Shown one piece after another: positions 1-9,458 of a stretch of 45,057 nt of DNA. Every line of letters starts with the position of its first letter. Position 1 is the first letter of the stretch. The DNA comes from Candidatus Ancillula glyptotermitis (GTDB lineage: Bacteria; Actinomycetota; Actinomycetes; Actinomycetales; Bifidobacteriaceae), in contig JAIRWY010000059.1 of NCBI GenBank assembly GCA_031268675.1, positions 1 through 45,057 on the forward strand, in the 5' to 3' direction. The notes under the pieces are model-generated. The model was given only the letters and a program-made list of their open reading frames with translations, was not told the origin of the DNA and ran no database searches. Both the position numbers and the translations under genes were made by a program.

Positions 1-2
1 CA

Positions 3-116
3 AGTACAATAGGCTCAGTTGCACAAACTGGTGTTCCTGCTAATGTTCTTGGACTAGTTATGCTGATGATGTTGTTGCTTGGTGTTGGATTGGGAGTGCG
101 GAAAAGAACTGTGTAG
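3..116 (+). CDS. C-terminal fragment of a cell-wall-anchored surface protein (sorting-signal-like tail)
   Basis: Open frame 3 from the window edge: STIGSVAQTGVPANVLGLVMLMMLLLGVGLGVRKRTV*. It has a VAQTG (LPxTG/LAxTG-like) motif, a hydrophobic stretch and a basic tail. The 5' end lies outside the window. Confidence 0.6.
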   Translation, partial: STIGSVAQTGVPANVLGLVMLMMLLLGVGLGVRKRTV

Positions 117-180
117 GACTGTGTAATGCAAGGCATTGCGCTGTTTGACGCTAGTGTAGATATTGCAGGTGCACGGAAAC

Positions 181-207
181 GGAGTGATTTATTTCATAAA
201 TCACTCC
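181..207. repeat. Perfect inverted repeat (12-bp stem, 3-nt loop)
   Basis: GGAGTGATTTAT-TTC-ATAAATCACTCC. Related arms (GTGATTTT/AAAATCAC and GTGATTT/AAATCAT) recur at about 253-275 and 327-344. Confidence 0.8.
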
Positions 208-491
208 ATAAACCTACAAGTTGTGGGACATACGAGCACAAGCAGAAATCGCGTGATTTTCATGCGAAAAATCACTCCTTTAATTGTCTGCTGATATCTA
301 TACTTCTTGATGAGTAAACAAGCCGCGTGATTTTCACAAATCATGCTATTGAAAACTGTTGCTGATAATGTGGTGCACAAGATCGTGCAATTCATCATAC
401 AGATTGCACTTTTACTTGCTGTTGTACTTATATTGTTAAAATATTGGCAAAATATTTGACTGGAGATTAAAATTTGTGCTATAATGTAGCC

Positions 492-1034
492 GTGATTAAA
501 ACATTAGCGAAACTGTACTCAAAGCCAACTTCTTGGTTATTGAGTCTTGTTGTATTTTTTGCTTTGGCATTTTTACTTACTTTTTCTAATCTTGCTGCAT
601 TTTATGCAAGTTTGTTGGGGTCTAGTATAAGTGTTACTGACAAATTCAGTGTACTAGGGAATATATTCCTTAGCATTTTTACGAATGTGACTTCGTTGCA
701 AGGCGCATGCGTTGTCGTCATTTCACTAATACAGTCTGTTGCTGTGAGTGCAATTGTATACATAAAGTTGTACCAGCCTAAAGTGTGCAAAATTGGCAAA
801 AAAACTGGTGCTGCAACCATCTTTGGTTCAGTACTGATGTTTTTTACTGTTGGATGTACAGCTTGTGGAACATCAGTTTTACTTCCAGTTCTGACCCTAA
901 TACTAGGTACTGTATCTGCATCAGTTGCTGGAGCTGTAAGTAGTGCGATTTTAGTTGTCGCTTTTGTTTTAAGTCTAGTAGCTACTGCTAAACTGTTAAA
1001 TGATATACGCAAAGGAGATAACTCAAATGACTGA
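492..1034 (+). CDS. Multi-pass membrane protein with a VGCTACGTS motif, adjacent to a DsbA-like gene
   Basis: Several hydrophobic segments and a GCxxCG motif. GTG start at 492 is placed 6 nt after TATAAT (480-485). The downstream gene begins inside its 3' end. Confidence 0.6.
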   Translation: MIKTLAKLYSKPTSWLLSLVVFFALAFLLTFSNLAAFYASLLGSSISVTDKFSVLGNIFLSIFTNVTSLQGACVVVISLIQSVAVSAIVYIKLYQPKVCKIGKKTGAATIFGSVLMFFTVGCTACGTSVLLPVLTLILGTVSASVAGAVSSAILVVAFVLSLVATAKLLNDIRKGDNSND

Positions 1035-1812
1035 TAAAACATTCAAAGCAATTTTAATTTCAATAGGTGTTGTATTTGCAACATGTCTAGTTGTTGTAAT
1101 TTTGGTTTTTTCAAGTGGTTCTGGTAAAGATTCAGCAACAAGTAATGATAAATCAAAAAGTACAAGTATTGCAAGTCAATATAAACCACGTGCAGATTAT
1201 GCCGATCAACTTTCCCCCTCTTCGCCAGTTTGGAACCAGAGCATGCTTATTGGTGATTCTACTTCAAAGAACCACTTCATCGAGTATACAGACATGTTCT
1301 GCCCTTATTGCGCGAAGTTTAACCTTGCTCTTCACAGTTCGCAGGCAGATTTTGAGCAGAATTATATTCAACCCAAGAAGATGAATTTAGAGATACGGTT
1401 GGTGTCCATGCTAACTGATCATGAGAATTCTGATAAAGGTGGTGCATATACATATTGTGCTGCTAAAGAGAATAAGTTCCAAGAATATTACTCTGCGATG
1501 ATTCAGAAGGTTAATGAACAGTATTTCGCAAAGGGAATTGGTGCATATCACGGAGCACCAGATATTCCAATTCTACCTGATTCGTTCTTTGAGGATGAAT
1601 ATGCAAAAGCAGGATTGGACAAGCAGAAAATGACTGAGTGTATGCAAAAAGGTGAAGGTTTAAATGATCTAGGAGTTGCAACTGCAACCGCATCGCGGAA
1701 GTTGCCAAATGGACTTCCACATTTTGTGTTCAATACATTTACAACATCAGGATTTGATGATGGCGGATATTCTCGCATAAAGACCATGTTTAAAGCAGGA
1801 GGCGTTTCGTAG
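1027..1812 (+). CDS. Membrane-anchored DsbA/thioredoxin-fold oxidoreductase
   Basis: N-terminal TM segment, then FIEYTDMFCPYCAKF with a CPYC motif. ATG at 1027 (MTDKTFKA). Confidence 0.8.
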   Translation: MTDKTFKAILISIGVVFATCLVVVILVFSSGSGKDSATSNDKSKSTSIASQYKPRADYADQLSPSSPVWNQSMLIGDSTSKNHFIEYTDMFCPYCAKFNLALHSSQADFEQNYIQPKKMNLEIRLVSMLTDHENSDKGGAYTYCAAKENKFQEYYSAMIQKVNEQYFAKGIGAYHGAPDIPILPDSFFEDEYAKAGLDKQKMTECMQKGEGLNDLGVATATASRKLPNGLPHFVFNTFTTSGFDDGGYSRIKTMFKAGGVS

Positions 1813-2775
1813 ATGACCAGTAGTAGTAATTACAAGGTAACAATTGTTGGTGCAGGTGCAGTTGGGGCAACGACTGCGTTTGCTCTTGCTTCGGCAGGTA
1901 TTGCTAGAGAGATTGTGCTACTTGATGTGAATCTAAAGCGCGCACAAGCTGAGCAACTTGATATAATGCATGGTAGTCTTTTTTATCCAGCAGCTGATAT
2001 TAGGGCAACTGGAAATAGTGAAGATGCGGCATTATCTGATGTTATTGTAATTACTGCAGGTGCTCGTCAAAAACCTGGTCAAACTCGTATAGATCTTGCT
2101 GGTGATACAATTGAAATTATGCAGAGTTTGCTACCACCTTTAGTTCAAGTTGCACCAGATGCGATTTACTTGGTGGTTGCTAATCCAGTGGACATTGTTA
2201 CTTATGTGTGCCAGGAAATTAGCGGACTTTCGCATACTCAGGTGTTTGGATCTGGTACCGTTCTCGATTCGTCGCGCCTTAGAACTCTGCTTGCTGAGCG
2301 CACAGGTGTTAACCCCAAGAGCATTCATGCATATATTGCTGGAGAACACGGAGATTCTGAAATACCACTATGGTCATCGGCAACAATCGGGAATATTGGA
2401 CTACTTGATTATAAGGCGATACCAGGTTTTGAGCCACTTACTGCTAATGTGCGCAATGATATATACAAAAAAGTTGTTGATTCCGCATACCGCGTAATTG
2501 ATGGAAAAGGAGTTACCAATTATGCAATTGCGCTCGCATGTGTTGATATTATTACATGTATTGCTCGCGATGAACGCCGTATAATGCCGTTGTCGACTCG
2601 TGTTGAAAATCTTGAAAGCGTTGAATGTGTCTGTATGAGTTTGCCACTAGTTGTTGGAGGTACTGGAATTGTCAGCCAATTGAAGCCATCATTGTCTACT
2701 GATGAACTGGTTGGATTGCAGTCTAGTGCAGCATTTTTAAGTGAAACACTTGCAAATTTCGGGTATGGTAAATAA
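1813..2775 (+). CDS. ldh: L-lactate dehydrogenase
   Basis: VTIVGAGAVGATTAFAL, VVANPVDIVTYV and IAGEHGDSEIPLW are LDH signatures. Confidence 0.88.
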   Translation: MTSSSNYKVTIVGAGAVGATTAFALASAGIAREIVLLDVNLKRAQAEQLDIMHGSLFYPAADIRATGNSEDAALSDVIVITAGARQKPGQTRIDLAGDTIEIMQSLLPPLVQVAPDAIYLVVANPVDIVTYVCQEISGLSHTQVFGSGTVLDSSRLRTLLAERTGVNPKSIHAYIAGEHGDSEIPLWSSATIGNIGLLDYKAIPGFEPLTANVRNDIYKKVVDSAYRVIDGKGVTNYAIALACVDIITCIARDERRIMPLSTRVENLESVECVCMSLPLVVGGTGIVSQLKPSLSTDELVGLQSSAAFLSETLANFGYGK

Positions 2776-2792
2776 CAACTGCCTGTGAAGAA

Positions 2793-3848
2793 ATGAATCT
2801 GAAAAAATCGCGCGCCGAACAACAGGCAATTGGAGCATTAAAAGGTGCTCTAAAGCGGACTAGTGCATGCATAGGGCAGGACTTTGATGTTGCTGTTGCA
2901 GTTTCTGGAGGTGCAGATTCGCTTGCACTTGCCACAACAGTATCAAAAGTGTTGGGCAAAGGAAACTTCTTTTCAATTACAGTTGATCATGGTCTTCAAC
3001 CAAAATCTGATGATGTATCAAAAAGTGCTGCTATACAATGTCTTGAGTTGGGTGCGCGAGTTGCAATTCAGGAAAAAGTTTCAATTCAAGGTGCTGCAAA
3101 TTTGGAAGCTAAGGCACGAGATGCTCGTTATGAAGTATTTCGGAAAATAATTACTCAGCATGAAAATGAACATATGCAAAAACTTGTTGTATTACTTGCG
3201 CATACGCTAGATGACCAGGCGGAAACTGTTTTGCTAGGTCTTTCAAGAGGTTCTGGAACAAGTGCGCTTTTTGGAATGTCTGAATTTACCAATAACTACT
3301 TACGGCCTTTTCTTGCGGTTAGACGTAGTCAGACTGAAGAAATTTGCACGGCGAATGGTTTGGACTACTGGATTGATCCGACTAATAGTTGTGCAGAAGA
3401 AGATGATTTGTCTAAATTTCCAATGCGTTCAAAAGTGCGAAGTTTATTATTGCCCAAGTTTGAGTGTCTATTTCCTGGTATTCGCAAAAACTTGGCTCGC
3501 ACAGCAACAATTCTTGGTGCAGATAGTATTTACCTAGAAAAAGTTGCGCGTGATGAATATGAAAACTGCATAAGTATGTACAAGAATGAAGTAGAACTTA
3601 GTATAGAGAAGTTGCAATTACTAGAATATGCTTTGCGATGGAGAATTATACGAATATGGTGTAAAACTCATGCAGATTCCGAACAACATTCATTTGAACG
3701 CATTTTGGAAATTGATAGGCGTTTAATTCAACTTAACGGTTTGGGCGGTAGAAATATTGAATTACCAGGCAAAAAAATTGTGCATAGAACTAAACGAAAT
3801 ACACTTCAACTACAAAACGTTATTCCACTCGCGCTTAAGGAACATTAG
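2793..3848 (+). CDS. tilS: tRNA(Ile)-lysidine synthetase
   Basis: AVSGGADSLAL PP-loop, VDHGLQPKSD, LAHTLDDQAETVLLGLSRGSG and YLRPFL motifs. Confidence 0.9.
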   Translation: MNLKKSRAEQQAIGALKGALKRTSACIGQDFDVAVAVSGGADSLALATTVSKVLGKGNFFSITVDHGLQPKSDDVSKSAAIQCLELGARVAIQEKVSIQGAANLEAKARDARYEVFRKIITQHENEHMQKLVVLLAHTLDDQAETVLLGLSRGSGTSALFGMSEFTNNYLRPFLAVRRSQTEEICTANGLDYWIDPTNSCAEEDDLSKFPMRSKVRSLLLPKFECLFPGIRKNLARTATILGADSIYLEKVARDEYENCISMYKNEVELSIEKLQLLEYALRWRIIRIWCKTHADSEQHSFERILEIDRRLIQLNGLGGRNIELPGKKIVHRTKRNTLQLQNVIPLALKEH

Positions 3849-6095
3849 CATATTGTCTCTGCGCAAAGTTGCCATTGGTGCATAAATACTGTGAGCAGCA
3901 TCAACGCCAAGTGTTATTCCATTGTTTTTTGCCCAGCAAATAGAACTTCTTGTTTCAGTATCTTGTATATCTAAAATGTCCGAAAAATCGCAACTGGTTA
4001 TCTGCAAAATTCCACCTGCAAATCTATGTAAGAATAGTGCCATCTGACTTCTTAGTACAGGGGCATTAGGGTCATAAAAGGATGTGGTTATTGTTATGCC
4101 TTTTGAGGATAGCCATTGAATTTCCTTGTAGAATTGGTGAGTTGTTGGGACATCTTGAAAATTGGATGTTGCTGGTGGTACAAAGTTTGGTTCTCCTGCA
4201 AGTCGGTATAAAAATGCTGCCATTTGAGCCCTTGTAACACTCTCTGCAGGCATAAAATGCACTGTGTCAACGCCAGTTGTAATTCCATGGTTAAGACCCC
4301 ACAATATGGATTCTGCTACCTCTGGATTTGCATCCACTTCAAGATCTACATCTGTAAATGGAAGAGTTTGTATATTATTTTTCACGCTGAGTTCCACAGT
4401 GCGCGGCTCTCTTGATACTAATGGAGTAGAATTGCCAGCTTGATTTCTTGCAACAACATTAATATAATAATGACCAGGCATCATATTTTCAGCTGTGAAT
4501 GTGTGTGTTTCGCTTGGTAAAATTACAACTCTAACAGTTGCTCCACTGCTGTTTGTAATTGTCAACAAATAGTCGTCAACAGGTTTTTCTTTTGATGCAG
4601 TTGGTTCAACCCAGTTGATTTGTATATTTTTCTCATTATTTATGCTGCTTGATAGACCAGTTGGTGCATCTGGAACTGTGATTGGCTCTGGCGTTGGCGT
4701 TGGACCTAATGCTTTAACTACCTCTACTGAATGAGCTACATCAAGTAATCCATTGCCAAAATACTGATCCTTTCCATGATCACCTATATCTCTTGCGCCA
4801 GTATATAATGCATCTTTTACTTGAGCAACTGTTAAATCTGGCTTGAAACGATATAAAAGTGCAGCAGCAGCAGCAACTAATGGTGCAGAATACGAAGTCC
4901 CAGAACCAGTGAAATTACCAGTTTGAATACTATTACCACTTTCCGTTGCAAGTATGGATACATTATCTCCGCCTGCTACTATATCAATTTTGTTGCCATA
5001 ACAGGAAAAAGATGCATGGTTTTCTGTACTGGTTGTGGATCCAACTGAAATGACATAATCATCTGATGCGGGGTAGTTTATACTTGTGTTGCCATCATTA
5101 CCAGCGGCAGCAACTATAACAACATGCTTTTCTTTTGCAACTTGTATCGCCGCAGCAATATCTTGAGCTACTCCATGAGTTCCAAGTGAAATGTTAAGGA
5201 CTTTACAGTTGTCAACTAATACTGCATATTTAATGGCATTTGCAATATCTGCACTGCTCATATCTGCACTGTTCTGCATGGTTTTATAGAAACTAATAGG
5301 TGTGTCATATGCTGCACCCGCAATACCAGTTCCATTGTTTACACTTGCTCCAATTAAAGATGCAACATTTGTTCCATGCTCTTTTTTTGTATTTGCTCCA
5401 GTTATACTATCAGGTGTGGTATTAGTATTCGCACATAGAGTTGATGAATTGATATCTATTGTAGTTACATATGTAAACGTGCAGCCAGATTGAATGGTTC
5501 CTTGTGTGTTGTCTGTTTGGTAATATGCAGTATCAATAACACCAATTTTTACATTGTTCTTTGAATCTTCTGTCAGTTCTGACCAGACAGAGTTAAATTT
5601 TGAGCCACCTTGATTACTCTTGAGCGGATAACCACCAGCATTAGTAAAACCTGGGTCATTGGGAGTTGCAGTATATGCTAGTACATGCATTCTCTTGGAC
5701 CTTTGAACAGAATCGTATAGACCTGTCTCATTCAGTTCATCAATAATTTCATCAATATTTGTGTCAACTTTTAGAGTTAGAGTAGGATTAAACGGCATTC
5801 TTTCACCCAAAAGCAGCAAATTGTCAACTTCTTGTTTATTGGTCAGTTCTGGAATGTTTTGGACACTACTAAATACATCTCGAATATTTACATCATCTTT
5901 TGGGGTTGCACTAATAACTCCATCAATTGTATCCAAACCAGTTTCTGTATCCAAACCAGTTTCCTCCATCTGGCTGACTGCAACTGCGTTGGCGGTGTTC
6001 AGCGACAAAGTAACCCCACAGTTTAACGCTGTTGTTAAAACCAACACAAAAATCGCTAATGCAGATATTCTACTAAATGCTCCACTTTTAATCAT
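3810..6095 (-). CDS. Secreted S8 (subtilisin-like) serine protease with FN3 domain and C-terminal SLH-like repeats
   Basis: Signal peptide; catalytic motifs GVIDTA (Asp), KEHGTNVASLIGA (His) and GTSYSAPLVAAAAALL (Ser); an FN3-like segment (PDAPTGLSSSINNEKNIQINWVEP...); SLH-like FTDVD...VTRAQMAAFLYRLAG. Start at 6095 lies 6 nt after a reverse-strand TATAAT. Confidence 0.88.
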   Translation of the reverse strand: MIKSGAFSRISALAIFVLVLTTALNCGVTLSLNTANAVAVSQMEETGLDTETGLDTIDGVISATPKDDVNIRDVFSSVQNIPELTNKQEVDNLLLLGERMPFNPTLTLKVDTNIDEIIDELNETGLYDSVQRSKRMHVLAYTATPNDPGFTNAGGYPLKSNQGGSKFNSVWSELTEDSKNNVKIGVIDTAYYQTDNTQGTIQSGCTFTYVTTIDINSSTLCANTNTTPDSITGANTKKEHGTNVASLIGASVNNGTGIAGAAYDTPISFYKTMQNSADMSSADIANAIKYAVLVDNCKVLNISLGTHGVAQDIAAAIQVAKEKHVVIVAAAGNDGNTSINYPASDDYVISVGSTTSTENHASFSCYGNKIDIVAGGDNVSILATESGNSIQTGNFTGSGTSYSAPLVAAAAALLYRFKPDLTVAQVKDALYTGARDIGDHGKDQYFGNGLLDVAHSVEVVKALGPTPTPEPITVPDAPTGLSSSINNEKNIQINWVEPTASKEKPVDDYLLTITNSSGATVRVVILPSETHTFTAENMMPGHYYINVVARNQAGNSTPLVSREPRTVELSVKNNIQTLPFTDVDLEVDANPEVAESILWGLNHGITTGVDTVHFMPAESVTRAQMAAFLYRLAGEPNFVPPATSNFQDVPTTHQFYKEIQWLSSKGITITTSFYDPNAPVLRSQMALFLHRFAGGILQITSCDFSDILDIQDTETRSSICWAKNNGITLGVDAAHSIYAPMATLRRDNMLMFLKREWNNVL

Positions 6096-6539
6096 GCTAA
6101 CATTATACCACAGGGGGGTATGACATTTTGGGCTTATATTTGCCTTCCACTTACTTAATGATGCAATTTTCATCTAAATTTTTCACTGCACCGCTTATTA
6201 ACAGCAACACCAATACAACTTTTAGAATAACAGAAACATTAACACCAGCATTAGCAGTAGTAAAACCATCAACCTCATCAGAAGTTGTATTAACCACTTT
6301 AACACTTCCTAATGCCATCACCAAGACTAAAAAAACTGCTTTGATATGATATTAAATATTCATTATATATTCAGTGTCATCTGCAAAAGAAACCGAATAT
6401 TGCCGTAATATCACCAAAAGAAACTTCTTCCATTATTAAACATTTGAAATTTGCTTAAAGTTTGCTTAAAGTTTCACTTTAATATTCCCCAAGAACTAAT
6501 CTGAGGTAAAATGTCATAGGACTGTGGTATAATGAAGTT

Positions 6540-8057
6540 GTGAAGAAATTTGAAGAGTTTGGTATTAAGTCAGAAACCGTAGAGTCCCTAAAGGAAGTTG
6601 GTATTGAATACCCATTTGAAATACAGGAGCTGTCTTTACCGATTGCTCTTGAAGGGCGCGATATTATCGGACAAGCCAAAACTGGAACTGGTAAAACTTA
6701 TGCGTTTTCAATTCCGCTACTAGATAAAATAGCTGGTGGGAATAAGATTCCGCGCGCATTAATTATTCTACCAACTCGCGAACTTGCTATACAGGTTACT
6801 ACTGAACTAAAAATTGCATCTTCTAAGAGAACCGATAAAATTTCAATAGCAACAGTTTATGGTGGTGTTAAAATTGAATCACAATTTACAGCACTTAGAA
6901 ATGGTGTTGATATTGTTGTAGGAACACCAGGACGTATAGTAGACCTAATTGACCGCTCTAAACTCAATTTGTCAGAAGTTGAATATCTTGTACTTGATGA
7001 AGCAGATCGTATGTTAGATTTTGGATTTATTGATAGTATTGAGCGGATTATTTCAAATATTCCAGTACAACGACAAATGCTTTTATTTTCAGCGACACTT
7101 TCTGGTGGTGTACTTCAACTTGCTAAAAAGTACACAAAGAATGCTGTGCGTATTTCAACACTTACTGATAATGAAGGTGGAGAAACAGTTGAACACATTG
7201 ATAACTTTGTGTATCTTACACATCGCTTGGACAAACCAGAATTACTTTCCCGAATGCTGCAATCAACTCCTAGAGAGAAATCAATTGTATTCACAAAAAT
7301 GAAAATGCGTGCAGAATCATTGTCAAAGAATTTGAAACAGCGTGGTTTTAATGCATATCTAATACATGGAGGTCTTGACCAGGCAAAACGTGAGCGCATT
7401 CTTAAAAAGTTCAAGGAATCATCAGTTGATGTTTCTGCTCCAAAACAGGCAGTGCTGGTTGCATCAGATGTTATGGCTCGCGGAATTGACATTGATAATA
7501 TATCTCATGTCTACAACTATGAGTGTCCAGATGATGAGGCAGCGTTTTTACATAGAACTGGAAGAACTGGGCGTGCAGGTACTTTGGGCATTTCTGTCAC
7601 CTTTGTTGACTGGGAAGATGTAGTTCGCTGGCGGTCGATTGCCAAGGAGTTGAATATGAGTGATACTCAACCACAGGAAACATATTCTTCAAGTGATACT
7701 TATCAAGCAGAATTGGGTGTACCAGATAATGCAACTGGATTTGTTAATGGAGTTAGTAAGGAATCTGCAGGCAAATTGGACACTGGACAAAGATCTCGTA
7801 GTTCAAATGGTGGCGCTCGTAGAGGCAATCCGAGCAGTAGATCCAATTCAAATGAACACGGTCGTAGAAATACTTCAAGCGACTCCAAAAGGAAGCGTAG
7901 TAATAACAAAAACGGTTCAGGTGATCCAAAGAAGCAGGTTCCAGCTGGCAGTAAAAGTAGAGCAGATGGTTCAAAGAAGTATTCCAAAAAGAGAACGTGG
8001 ACTGCAAAACCGCGTACAAAATCTAGGAGCTCAAAAGATGGTGGAGGCGGTAACTAG
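6540..8057 (+). CDS. DEAD-box RNA helicase with basic low-complexity C-terminal tail
   Basis: AKTGTGKT, PTRELAIQ, VLDEADRMLDFGF, SATL and HRTGRTGRAG motifs; Arg/Lys/Ser-rich tail. Confidence 0.92.
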   Translation: MKKFEEFGIKSETVESLKEVGIEYPFEIQELSLPIALEGRDIIGQAKTGTGKTYAFSIPLLDKIAGGNKIPRALIILPTRELAIQVTTELKIASSKRTDKISIATVYGGVKIESQFTALRNGVDIVVGTPGRIVDLIDRSKLNLSEVEYLVLDEADRMLDFGFIDSIERIISNIPVQRQMLLFSATLSGGVLQLAKKYTKNAVRISTLTDNEGGETVEHIDNFVYLTHRLDKPELLSRMLQSTPREKSIVFTKMKMRAESLSKNLKQRGFNAYLIHGGLDQAKRERILKKFKESSVDVSAPKQAVLVASDVMARGIDIDNISHVYNYECPDDEAAFLHRTGRTGRAGTLGISVTFVDWEDVVRWRSIAKELNMSDTQPQETYSSSDTYQAELGVPDNATGFVNGVSKESAGKLDTGQRSRSSNGGARRGNPSSRSNSNEHGRRNTSSDSKRKRSNNKNGSGDPKKQVPAGSKSRADGSKKYSKKRTWTAKPRTKSRSSKDGGGGN

Positions 8058-8066
8058 TACACAAAG

Positions 8067-9320
8067 ATGCCCAATATAGTTAGTCAATTACTACAAGTTA
8101 GGCCAAGAAGAGCAAAACGAAATGCAAGTTGGGTTGTTTTGCTCGGTTCGCTTTGTGCACTTCCTGCACTAGCAGGCGATATGTATTTGCCACTGTTGCC
8201 TTCAATGGTGATCGATTTACATACAACTCAATCTATTGCTGGGCTTACTATTTCTGCGACACTTTTAGGAGGTGCATTTGGGCAGATTTTGATAGGTCCA
8301 CTTTCTGATAAATATGGCCGTCGGAAACCTGTTATTATGGGGATTCTTGTGCATATTATTGTATCGCTGCTTTGTTGTGCGGTTACATCAATTGAACAAC
8401 TAATTGCACTTAGAATAATACAGGGTGCTGCAAATTCGGTCGCAAATGTTATTGCAATGGCAGTCAGTCGTGATGAGTTTTCAGGCTCAAAGGCATCGCG
8501 TATATTATCGCAATTAACGCTAATTACTGGTGTGTCTCCACTGTTTGCACCATCTATTGGAAGTGTGTTAGATGACTTTGGTGGTTGGAGAACGGTTTTC
8601 GTTTTGCTGGCACTTGTTGGAGTTGCATTACTAGTTGCTGTTTGGAGGACACTTCCTGAGACACATCCAAAAAATAAGCGCATGAATATCAGCATCTTTA
8701 ACGCAATTGGGCTTTATAAAGGCGTGCTGTCAAATTACAGATTCGTTGCTTTGAGTCTCGTTGCTGGACTTGCGCAAGCAACCGTTATGTGTTGGATTAT
8801 TTCTTCACCTTTTATTGCGCAATCTGAATGGCATTTTTCACCGCAGTTGTATGCATTAACTTTTGGAATCAATGGAGTTGGACTAGTAGTTGGTGCACAG
8901 GTAAATGCATCATTTGTTGAAAAGATTGGGCGCAAAAATGCACTACGAGCAGCACTTATGATGCAGTTGGTTCTAGCCACCAGTATGCTTCTGTTGACAA
9001 GTTATTTTGATAATGCAGGACCAATTTTACTATTACCGATGGTGTTAATAGCATTTTGCCACACATTTGTTACTGCTAATGCAACATCTATTGCACTTGA
9101 ATTTAATCCAGAGCTTGCCGGAACTGCATCTGCATTTATTGGAGTTATGAATTCGCTACTTCCAGCACTTATTTCACCAATAGTTGGATTTTTGGGTGGA
9201 ACTTCTGGGCCAGTTGCACTTACTATGTGTTGTACGCTTGTAGTTTCAATGACGACTCTTACATTAGGTACAGGTGTAATTATACGCAAAGATAAACTAC
9301 CAACTATTCCAAACTTCTAG
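8067..9320 (+). CDS. MFS transporter, Bcr/CflA-type drug resistance
   Basis: Twelve-TM-like hydrophobicity; DMYLPLLPSM and GPLSDKYGRRKPVIMG motifs. Confidence 0.82.
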   Translation: MPNIVSQLLQVRPRRAKRNASWVVLLGSLCALPALAGDMYLPLLPSMVIDLHTTQSIAGLTISATLLGGAFGQILIGPLSDKYGRRKPVIMGILVHIIVSLLCCAVTSIEQLIALRIIQGAANSVANVIAMAVSRDEFSGSKASRILSQLTLITGVSPLFAPSIGSVLDDFGGWRTVFVLLALVGVALLVAVWRTLPETHPKNKRMNISIFNAIGLYKGVLSNYRFVALSLVAGLAQATVMCWIISSPFIAQSEWHFSPQLYALTFGINGVGLVVGAQVNASFVEKIGRKNALRAALMMQLVLATSMLLLTSYFDNAGPILLLPMVLIAFCHTFVTANATSIALEFNPELAGTASAFIGVMNSLLPALISPIVGFLGGTSGPVALTMCCTLVVSMTTLTLGTGVIIRKDKLPTIPNF

Positions 9321-9346
9321 TTTTTTTAAAAAAGTTTAGTAAATAC

Positions 9347-9375
9347 TTGACAAGGTAAAGATAATGTGATATAAT
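9347..9375 (+). promoter_or_regulatory. Consensus sigma70-type promoter of rpoBC
   Basis: TTGACA (9347-9352), 17-nt spacer, TATAAT (9370-9375). A leader of about 77 nt with AGGAGG precedes the TTG start at 9459. Confidence 0.85.
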
Positions 9376-9458
9376 ACATAATTGTAGTGAAATGTCTTTT
9401 CGTCATATTGCGGTCGGAATGCGTTAGATATAGTGTTTTGTATAAGTAGGAGGATGTT

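Noticed and set aside
602-1042. Long antisense ORFs (for example 602-1042 minus, 18677-19273 minus, 8228-8695 minus)
   Set aside because: They lie opposite well-supported genes, have atypical composition and show no recognisable domains.
6128-6349. Small ORFs on either strand of the 6100-6500 spacer (73 aa plus strand; about 53 aa hydrophobic minus strand)
   Set aside because: No clear start, ribosome-binding site or recognisable family. Could be a decayed gene but not supportable.
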